Source of the DNA: Bacteroidales bacterium UBA2764
Lineage (GTDB): Bacteria > Bacteroidota > Bacteroidia > Bacteroidales > Paludibacteraceae
Reading direction: 5' to 3'
DNA length: 16,527 nucleotides
Assembly: GCA_002352705.1 (NCBI GenBank)
Contig: DEIW01000030.1
Span: forward strand, 5,035-21,561
The translations under genes and the position numbers were made by a program. Of this stretch, positions 1-5,741 are shown one piece after another. The notes under the pieces were generated by a model. It was not told the DNA's origin and did not search any database. It saw only the letters and a program-made list of their open reading frames with translations. The first letter of the stretch is position 1. The number at the start of each line of letters is the position of its first letter.

Positions 1-1215
1 AACCCCAACATGCACTTCCGCGACCCGATCATGTATCGTATCATCACTTCGCACCCGCACCACCGCACCGGACATCGTTGGAACGTGTACCCGATGTACG
101 ATTTCGCACATGGACAGAGCGACTATTTTGAGGGCGTGACCCACTCTATCTGTACGCTTGAGTTTGAGGTACACCGTCCGCTCTATGACTGGTTCCTCGA
201 CCAGATAACAGGACCGAACTTCGCGGGGCTATCGCCCTACGGCCCGGACTACCGCCCGAAACAGCGTGAGTTCAACCGTCTGAATATCACCTACACGGTG
301 ATGTCCAAGCGGAAGATGCTCCAGCTTGTAAAGGAAGGTTTGGTAGCCGGTTGGGATGATCCACGTATGCCGACGGTATGCGGTCTGCGCCGCCGTGGTT
401 ATACCCCTACCGCTATCCGTAATTTCATGGACCGTATAGGCTATACCAAAGTAGAAGGTATGATTGACCAGGGACTCTTGGAACACACCGTCCGCGAGGA
501 CCTCAAAGAGACGGCTCCGCGTGTATGTGCTATCTTTGACCCCGTCAAACTCGTCATCACCAACTATCCTTCTTCCCTCCCTTGTGGGGAGGGCGAGGGT
601 GGGGTTTCCGAGACCCTCGTCGCCGAGAACATTGACGGACATCCCGAACTCGGCACGCGTGAGATGAAATTCGGTAAGGAACTGTGGATAGAAAGAGGCG
701 ATTTCTTGGAGGAAGCGGATAACAAATTCTACCGTCTCTCTCCGGGCGGACGCGAAGTGCGGCTCAAAGCTTCGTATATCATTCAGGCTACCGGATGCGA
801 GAAAGACGAGAACGGTAATATCACCACGGTCTATGCTACCTACGACCCGGATTCCAAGTCCGGAACAGAAGGGGGCAACCGTAAGACCAAAGCGACCATC
901 AACTGGGTGGAGTGCAATTCCGCACTGGATGCAGAGGTGCGTCTCTATGACCGTCTCTTCGCTGTGGAAAACCCGTCCGCAGAAGAGGGCGATTTCCGCG
1001 ACCTGCTCAACCCAGACAGTCTGGAGGTCAAGACCATCAAGGTGGAAGGATCGCTCCGCAGCGAGATGCACGAGCCGGTGCTCAAAGACGGTATAGAGCA
1101 GGAAAATCACTACCAGTTGCTCAAACAAGGTTACTTCGTCGTTGACCCGGATACCACACCGGACAAACTGGTGCTCAACCGTACCTGTTCGCTGAAGGAC
1201 AACTATTTGAAATAA
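1..1215 (+). CDS. glnS: Glutaminyl-tRNA synthetase, C-terminal 404 residues (5' end outside window)
   Basis: Charges tRNA-Gln with glutamine in the cytoplasm (class I aminoacyl-tRNA synthetase). The reading frame is open from the first base, so the gene is cut by the window edge and roughly the N-terminal third, including the HIGH motif, is missing. Visible landmarks follow E. coli GlnRS in order: NP..RDP..YRI, YPMYDFAHGQSD, EGVTHSICTLEF, the KMSKS-equivalent VMSKRK at visible residues 100-105, WDDPRMPT, GLRRRGYTP, then the two-barrel anticodon-binding region (DPVKLVITNYP, LWIERGDF, EVRLKASYII, AEVRLYDRLF) ending in NRTCSLKDNYLK. Two places are longer than E. coli GlnRS: about 11 extra residues before VMSKRK (around positions 211-255) and a 12-residue run, SSLPCGEGEGGV, after TNYP (571-606), the latter encoded by a palindromic repeat. 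The frame stays intact, so the enzyme is probably functional. The next gene starts 30 bases downstream and no terminator hairpin is seen. Confidence 0.97.
   Translation, partial: NPNMHFRDPIMYRIITSHPHHRTGHRWNVYPMYDFAHGQSDYFEGVTHSICTLEFEVHRPLYDWFLDQITGPNFAGLSPYGPDYRPKQREFNRLNITYTVMSKRKMLQLVKEGLVAGWDDPRMPTVCGLRRRGYTPTAIRNFMDRIGYTKVEGMIDQGLLEHTVREDLKETAPRVCAIFDPVKLVITNYPSSLPCGEGEGGVSETLVAENIDGHPELGTREMKFGKELWIERGDFLEEADNKFYRLSPGGREVRLKASYIIQATGCEKDENGNITTVYATYDPDSKSGTEGGNRKTKATINWVECNSALDAEVRLYDRLFAVENPSAEEGDFRDLLNPDSLEVKTIKVEGSLRSEMHEPVLKDGIEQENHYQLLKQGYFVVDPDTTPDKLVLNRTCSLKDNYLK
571..606 (+). repeat. Palindromic G/C-rich repeat inserted in frame inside glnS
   Basis: The segment holds a perfect 7-bp inverted repeat, CCCTCCC (575-581) and GGGAGGG (587-593) with a 5-base TTGTG loop, followed by a G-run tail (GGCGAGGGTGGGGT). 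It reads as 12 in-frame codons, SSLPCGEGEGGV, between ITNYP and SETLVAEN. GlnRS homologues as I recall them have only a few residues here (NYPEGK-type loops in Bacteroides). Families of dispersed intergenic repeats of the form CTCCC...GGGAGGG..GGGTGGGG are common in Bacteroidetes and other genomes, so this is most likely one such element captured in a coding loop. Its length is a multiple of three. The exact borders are inferred from alignment memory, not from a second copy in this window. Confidence 0.6.
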
Positions 1216-1245
1216 TCATTTTAACTCTTTAACCGTATAACGTTT

Positions 1246-1674
1246 ATGCGCACACGCATAAACCAAAATAAAGAGCAGATTTTCTGCGAATGGAGGAAAC
1301 GATGGGTGCGGCTTACGCCCGAAGAGTGGGTCCGCCAACAATTACTATCCCGCATGGTGGCAGAGTTGGAGTACCCTTCCTCTTTTATCGCAGTGGAACA
1401 GGCCATCGCGGTAGGGGAAGTGAAAAAAAGATGCGACGCGGTAGTTTATGACCGAAGCATGAGACCTATACTGCTTATCGAATGCAAAGCAGAGACTGTC
1501 CCTTTGACCCAGAAAACGCTCGACCAGGCGCTGACGTATAACCGTAAACTCAATGTCCCGAATTTATTATTGCATAACGGACCCCAATCTATTTTTGTAA
1601 CTCTCAATTTGGATGGAACAAATCATTACTCTCAACGACTCCCTCGATACGCCGACCTTTTACGGTGTGAATAA
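1246..1674 (+). CDS. HsdR N-terminal-like (PD-(D/E)XK fold) small protein
   Basis: A stand-alone 142-residue protein resembling the type I restriction enzyme R-subunit N-terminal domain family (HSDR_N_2), which occurs as a small solo protein in many Bacteroidetes. The family signature LTPEEWVRQ is at residues 23-31, followed by ELEYP, then D64 in KKRCDAVVYD and the E79-x-K81 pair in LLIECKAE, which together form a plausible PD-(D/E)XK metal site. Q94 in TLDQA fits the following helix and LPRY near the C-terminus matches the family end. There is no helicase or methylase partner nearby, so it is not a complete restriction system and its role is unknown; a housekeeping DNA-repair or processing job is possible. 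It lies 30 bases after glnS, and its last 62 bases overlap phoH in another frame. ATG at 1246 gives the family's usual length of about 140-150 residues. Confidence 0.85.
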   Translation: MRTRINQNKEQIFCEWRKRWVRLTPEEWVRQQLLSRMVAELEYPSSFIAVEQAIAVGEVKKRCDAVVYDRSMRPILLIECKAETVPLTQKTLDQALTYNRKLNVPNLLLHNGPQSIFVTLNLDGTNHYSQRLPRYADLLRCE

Positions 1675-2545
1675 CAACAATATACTCTGTCTCAAAAACC
1701 AGCATCCGGACGTGCGCGTAGTGGCACGGGGATACCAAATCAAAGTGACGGGAGCCGAAACGGCAGTAGCTAATTTTGAAAAGTCGCTGCACTTATGCGA
1801 GCAGTTCTGCATCCGTAACAACCGCCTCTCGGAACAGGATATATTGCTCCTCCTGCGTGGAGATAAACCGCAGGAACAGGCGGCAGACAATTTGATACTC
1901 CATGGGGTAAACGGCAAATCTATATACGCGCGTTCTTTTAATCAACAGGCGCTCGTGCGTGCGTATGAGGAAAACGATCTGCTTTTTGCAGTGGGACCCG
2001 CCGGTTCGGGTAAGACATATACAGCTATCGCGCTTGCTGTCAGGGCCCTTAAATACAAAGAGGTACGCCGCATCATTCTTTCGCGTCCGGCGGTAGAGGC
2101 CGGTGAAAAACTGGGGTTCCTGCCCGGAGACATGAAAGAGAAGATTGATCCCTATTTGCAACCTCTCTATGATGCACTCCAGGATATGATACCGGCTGCA
2201 AAACTGGCAGAATATATGGAGAAAGGAGTCATCCAGATCGCCCCGCTCGCTTTTATGAGGGGACGTACTCTCTCGGACGCTGTGGTGATTTTGGACGAGG
2301 CGCAGAATACTACTGCGTTGCAACTCAAGATGTTCCTTACGCGCCTTGGATTGGGAGGAAAAATGATAGTGACGGGAGATATGACTCAGATAGACCTTCC
2401 GCCTTCGCAGAAATCCGGCTTGCGCGATGCTATGGAGCGCTTTAAGGATATCCGGGGAATCCGGATAATCGAGTTTAACGAAAAAGATATCGTCCGCCAC
2501 CCCTTGGTGAAGAAGATTGTAGCAGCTTATAACAAACAAGAATAA
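1613..2545 (+). CDS. phoH: PhoH family P-loop ATPase
   Basis: Cytoplasmic PhoH/YbeZ-like ATPase of 310 residues, the normal length for the family, thought to act in RNA metabolism together with YbeY-type partners. A KH-like N-terminal region (FYGVNNNNI, RVVARGYQIKVTG, residues 16-47) precedes the ATPase core. The core shows Walker A GPAGSGKT at 128-135, SRPAVEAGEKLGFLPGD at 157-173, Walker B VVILDEAQN at 224-232, GDMTQIDLP at 255-263 and RHPLV at 295-299. The start at 1613 lies inside the preceding HsdR-N-like gene (62-base overlap). No other ATG occurs before the conserved core and the conserved sequence begins about residue 12, so the overlapping start is well supported. Translation is probably coupled to the upstream gene. 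The secreted-protein gene begins 18 bases after the stop. Confidence 0.96.
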   Translation: MEQIITLNDSLDTPTFYGVNNNNILCLKNQHPDVRVVARGYQIKVTGAETAVANFEKSLHLCEQFCIRNNRLSEQDILLLLRGDKPQEQAADNLILHGVNGKSIYARSFNQQALVRAYEENDLLFAVGPAGSGKTYTAIALAVRALKYKEVRRIILSRPAVEAGEKLGFLPGDMKEKIDPYLQPLYDALQDMIPAAKLAEYMEKGVIQIAPLAFMRGRTLSDAVVILDEAQNTTALQLKMFLTRLGLGGKMIVTGDMTQIDLPPSQKSGLRDAMERFKDIRGIRIIEFNEKDIVRHPLVKKIVAAYNKQE

Positions 2546-2563
2546 ATAATAGAAAATTATACC

Positions 2564-4561
2564 ATGAGAAAATTGTTTATCCTGTTCTCCTCATGCTTTC
2601 TTGCATTAAATGTGTCGGCTGGGGTAACAACGTACACGTTTACTTCCTTGAAATGGGCAAGTAAGGTGGAAGCAACTGTATGTGATGGCAAAACAGACGG
2701 ATGGGTCAGTGATAAAGAGGCATCCGATTACAATGCCGGGCGTGTTTATACGGATGGCACTCTGCATATGGCGGGCGTGAGTGTCAAGACCGCAACATCA
2801 GGAGCCGGCGCCACCTCCGTGCAGAGCTTTGATGAGGTGCGGAGAATATCCTTTAATTTCTGCCAGAACGCTTCCAAAGGAAAGGGTGCTATCTTTGTGC
2901 AAGTAGGTGACAATGCCCCGCATAGCATTGTGATAAACAAACCTGCGGTAAGCGGAACCGGGGATCTGAACAGAGATTCAGTGGTGGTTTTGGAAACGCC
3001 GCAGACGGGCAAAATTAAATTCTGGGTGACCTGTACAGAGAACGCCATCAATATCCATTCCATCACCATCCGCTCGGCGGCGGGAGGCAGCTCGGTCTTC
3101 ACTACCGATACTTACCAACTGGTAACCGATGTGGCGCAACTGGAGGATTCCGACCAAGTTATCCTCGGAGTTTACAAAGACGGAGTGGATTATATCATGG
3201 GGTATTTTGACGAGTGGGAGAGTGTGAATAATATTCATTCCCTCAAAGCCCGTTATTCGGTTGACAGGTCTCAGGTGCAACCGGACGACCGTGCGATTTA
3301 TACTCTGAGAATTGCAGAACTGGATGGAAAAACCGCATATGTTTTTCAGGATGAATTGAGATACGAAGAGGCCTATCTGGTAGCTTCCGGAGGTAAGACG
3401 AAGAACCGTCTTGCCGTTTGGACGGATGTGGTAGACAAGAATACATACGGCAATTACGGTTTTTGGGACATCACGATTGAGAATGGTGGTGAGGCGGTGA
3501 TTACCAATTTGGGAAACAGCAAAGCCAAAATCATTCAATATAATGCGTCGAATAATCCTACTCTGTTTGCATGCTATGCGGACCGCTCACAGACTCCCGT
3601 ATGCCTGTACCGGCGCGTGGAAGCGATGGGAGACGTAGCGGCAATAGTTGCTCCTTTCGTGAATTTCGGGACTACGATAGCGCAAACAGGAGAACGCACG
3701 ATTACCGTCAATGCCAATAAATTGACAGAGGATATTACCGCAACCCTCAAACGCGGAGATGTGTTTTCTCTCGCGGCGAAAACAATAGATCGGGATGGTG
3801 ATAATCTCACCATAACGTATAACGCACCGGAAGCAGGCCATTATGTGGATACGCTCGTGCTCCGTTCGGGTGCCATAGAGACAAGCGTTGCGGTGCTCTT
3901 AAACCGCATTAACCCCTTGACGGTAAGAGAAGCTGTTACGCAGGAAGATCATACGACGGTCTATCTCAAAGATGTGACGGTGACTAAGAAATATGATAAC
4001 TACATCTACGTACGCGATGAAACGGGATCTATGCTTCTCTTTGATCGTGGAGACGGAGTGAGCGGAAAACGTTACGGAGCTGATGTGAAAGCAGGAGATT
4101 TGCTCTCCGGAGTAACTGGGCGTTTTATCAATTATTTCGGGGTGCCGGAAATATCTCCTTCCGAGCAGTTTAAGACAGGCAAGAATACGGAAGTGCTGCC
4201 CGAACCTGCTCCTCAGACGATTGACTCCGCAGACGTCTGTCGCTATCTGGTACTGGATAGCGCAGTGGTCAACGGATGGACGGAATTAACCTATAAAGGG
4301 AGAAAATACGCAGTTTCCAATAAGTTCAATCTGCCCTCTTTTGACCAAGATGTTCCTACGCGCGCAAGCGTGATTGTAAGCTATGATTACGATGTGGTGA
4401 CTCTCTATGTGGTCAAACAGGAACGTTATTTGCCGGAGGGCATAGATGAGACAAAAGCCGTCCGCAAGGCACGACTTTTACTGCAAAACGGAATACTGCT
4501 GGTGGAAACAGAAGAGGGACTGTTCGGTTTGGACGGAAAGCGTTATAGCGAGAATAAATAA
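2564..4561 (+). CDS. Secreted multidomain surface protein with C-terminal sorting-like tail
   Basis: A 665-residue exported protein with no assigned enzyme activity. A signal peptide is visible (MRKLFILFSSCFLALNVSA, cleavage probably after residue 19). The mature part reads as four beta-rich modules of the kind strung together in Bacteroidales extracellular proteins, often beside nuclease domains: a jelly-roll-like module (about 23-172); a module starting YQLVTDVAQLEDSDQVILGV and ending LFACYADRSQTPVCLYRR (about 183-351); an Ig-like module with VNFGTT, TITVNANKLTEDI and YNAPEAGHYVDTLVL (about 355-447); and an OB-fold-like module (VYLKDVTVTKKYDNYIYVRD, about 450-530). The tail (ARLLLQNGILLVETEEGLFG then LDGKRY) resembles short C-terminal tails of secreted Bacteroidales proteins and may serve as a T9SS-type sorting signal; that is inference. 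Its 3' end overlaps convergent aroB by 19 bases. Domain borders are approximate. Confidence 0.8.
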   Translation: MRKLFILFSSCFLALNVSAGVTTYTFTSLKWASKVEATVCDGKTDGWVSDKEASDYNAGRVYTDGTLHMAGVSVKTATSGAGATSVQSFDEVRRISFNFCQNASKGKGAIFVQVGDNAPHSIVINKPAVSGTGDLNRDSVVVLETPQTGKIKFWVTCTENAINIHSITIRSAAGGSSVFTTDTYQLVTDVAQLEDSDQVILGVYKDGVDYIMGYFDEWESVNNIHSLKARYSVDRSQVQPDDRAIYTLRIAELDGKTAYVFQDELRYEEAYLVASGGKTKNRLAVWTDVVDKNTYGNYGFWDITIENGGEAVITNLGNSKAKIIQYNASNNPTLFACYADRSQTPVCLYRRVEAMGDVAAIVAPFVNFGTTIAQTGERTITVNANKLTEDITATLKRGDVFSLAAKTIDRDGDNLTITYNAPEAGHYVDTLVLRSGAIETSVAVLLNRINPLTVREAVTQEDHTTVYLKDVTVTKKYDNYIYVRDETGSMLLFDRGDGVSGKRYGADVKAGDLLSGVTGRFINYFGVPEISPSEQFKTGKNTEVLPEPAPQTIDSADVCRYLVLDSAVVNGWTELTYKGRKYAVSNKFNLPSFDQDVPTRASVIVSYDYDVVTLYVVKQERYLPEGIDETKAVRKARLLLQNGILLVETEEGLFGLDGKRYSENK

Positions 4562-5571
4562 TCCAAAGCTTCTTCTGCTTCTTCCGGCGTGATTTTCTGA
4601 TTTACGACGGGCGAACCAACGGATTGGATGAGCGTGCAGTTGATTTCTCCTGCATGCTCGTTCTTTTTGTCTTGGCGCATGAGCCGGATCAATCGCTCGC
4701 GGTCGGAGCATTTGCAATCCGGACGTCCGTATTGATGCAGCATGAGCTGAGAGAGTTGTTGTAATGGCTCTTTGGAACATCCGAGTTTGATAACACTGAG
4801 GTATAGCTCGGCAATGAGACCATAGAGGACAGCGTAACCATGCAAGAGTCCGTCCGGCTTTTCTTCCGTATCGGTTGCTATGAGGCTCAGCTCTTCCATG
4901 GCATGCCCGAATGTATGCCCCAGATTGAGCACTTTGCGCAAACCTTTCTCTTGGGGATCGGCGGCAACAATCCGTTCTTTGGATGCCAGACATGCTTCGA
5001 TAAGCGGAACTATCGCTTGTGTGTCCATGGTGTCCAAATCGTATTGCAGAAGTTGCCCCCATAATCCGTTGCCTTCCAGTAATCCTGTTTTGAGCATTTC
5101 TGCGTACCCGCTCAGAAACTGCCGGTATGGCAATGTGTGTAACCATTGAGGCCAAATAAGAGTGGCTATGGGCGAAGAGAATACGCCGATGTTGTTTTTC
5201 AAACCATGGTAATTAAAGCCGGTTTTACCTCCCGATGACGCATCTACCATGGCTAATAGTGTGGTAGGGATATTGAGATAATCGATACCTCGCTTATAGG
5301 TAGAGGCCGCAAAACCTGCAACATCGGTTAATACACCGCCGCCGATAGCGACAAGCAGGCCGTTACGGGTGATGTCGTGCTCAAAAAGAAAATCCCATAT
5401 TTGCGCAACCATCTCTATGGATTTGTGTCTTTCACTGACAAATAAACGCAAACACGGGAACCCCTCTAAAAATGGAATATCCAATGTTAGATTCTGATCC
5501 GCCACGATGCATATTTGTCGGTAGTTGCGAGCAGTCTCACATAATGCCTTATGGATGTCATTGCATAACAT
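4543..5571 (-). CDS. aroB: 3-dehydroquinate synthase
   Basis: Converts DAHP to 3-dehydroquinate, the second step of the shikimate pathway, using NAD and a divalent metal in the cytoplasm. At 342 residues it has a normal length. Visible features are the NAD-binding IGGGVLTDVAGFAAS (76-90), YKRGIDYLNIPTTLLAMVD (92-110), ASSGGKTGFN (111-120, where most homologues have DASVGGKTG, so V is S here), LKNNIGVF and the metal ligands E158 (SGYAEMLKTG), H219 (LNLGHTFGHA) and H244 (LLHGYAV). The segment between the two histidines is about eight residues longer than in E. coli. The frame stays open upstream to 5730, but that stretch is low-complexity and contains the promoter. ATG at 5571 (MLCNDIHKAL) aligns with the start of Bacteroides AroB. 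The promoter lies only 8 bases from this ATG, implying an almost leaderless mRNA. It converges with the secreted-protein gene. Confidence 0.96.
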   Translation of the reverse strand: MLCNDIHKALCETARNYRQICIVADQNLTLDIPFLEGFPCLRLFVSERHKSIEMVAQIWDFLFEHDITRNGLLVAIGGGVLTDVAGFAASTYKRGIDYLNIPTTLLAMVDASSGGKTGFNYHGLKNNIGVFSSPIATLIWPQWLHTLPYRQFLSGYAEMLKTGLLEGNGLWGQLLQYDLDTMDTQAIVPLIEACLASKERIVAADPQEKGLRKVLNLGHTFGHAMEELSLIATDTEEKPDGLLHGYAVLYGLIAELYLSVIKLGCSKEPLQQLSQLMLHQYGRPDCKCSDRERLIRLMRQDKKNEHAGEINCTLIQSVGSPVVNQKITPEEAEEALDYLFSL

Positions 5572-5579
5572 AACGAGTG

Positions 5580-5611
5580 CAAAGATACAACAAAAAAACC
5601 ATATACGCAAA
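5580..5611 (-). promoter_or_regulatory. aroB promoter (Bacteroidetes -33/-7 type)
   Basis: Read on the minus strand, TTTG (5611-5608) and TATCTTTG (5587-5580) match the primary sigma-factor consensus of Bacteroidetes (TTTG ... TAnnTTTG) exactly, with a 20-base spacer. The -7 element ends 8 bases before the aroB ATG at 5571, so transcription should begin at or only a few bases before the start codon. No Shine-Dalgarno sequence could fit. Confidence 0.75.
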
Positions 5612-5626
5612 AAAAAACAAAATTTA

Positions 5627-5658
5627 TTTGCACATATCATTTTTTTTTCGTACCTTTG
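5627..5658 (+). promoter_or_regulatory. gyrB promoter (Bacteroidetes -33/-7 type)
   Basis: TTTG at 5627-5630 and TACCTTTG at 5651-5658 match the Bacteroidetes consensus exactly, with a 20-base spacer that includes nine consecutive T (5640-5648). The start site should fall near 5663-5667, giving a gyrB leader of roughly 75-80 bases. The arrangement mirrors the aroB promoter: the two -33 boxes face each other across 15 bases of A/T-rich DNA. Confidence 0.8.
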
Positions 5659-5666
5659 CAGCGTTT

Positions 5667-5690
5667 TATATGTGCGCGCGCACGACATAT
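5667..5690. other. Alternating purine-pyrimidine palindrome in the gyrB leader
   Basis: GTGCGCGCGCAC at 5672-5683 is a perfect 12-base palindrome, flanked by TATAT before and GACATAT after, so a longer imperfect stem is possible. Bases 5667-5684 alternate pyrimidine and purine without a break, the composition that favours Z-DNA under negative supercoiling. It begins at or just after the predicted gyrB start site. A role as supercoiling sensor, RNA hairpin or operator is inference; no known binding site is recognised. Confidence 0.5.
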
Positions 5691-5741
5691 TCATGTATGT
5701 GTACGCAGAATAATAGGAGTAATAATACATTCAACACAATA

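Noticed and set aside
229..1128. Long open frame on the minus strand inside glnS (299 codons)
   Set aside because: It is fully antisense to a well-conserved synthetase, has no recognisable domain, and is explained by codon bias of the real gene. The same holds for the 409-codon antisense frame over gyrB at 5691-6920.
1246..1674. Type I restriction-modification system
   Set aside because: Only the small N-terminal domain is present; there is no helicase, methylase or specificity gene near it.
5693..5713. Six-codon leader ORF (MYVYAE) upstream of gyrB
   Set aside because: Too short and without pathway-related codons; no alternative terminator structures seen around it.
5572..5730. N-terminal extension of AroB up to 5730
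   Set aside because: The sequence is low-complexity and crosses both promoters; AroB homologues start at the LCNDI-type sequence encoded from 5571.
5577..5741. N-terminal extension of GyrB (in-frame ATGs at 5577, 5670 and 5697)
   Set aside because: The stretch covers the promoter and leader, is low-complexity, and GyrB similarity begins only after 5742.
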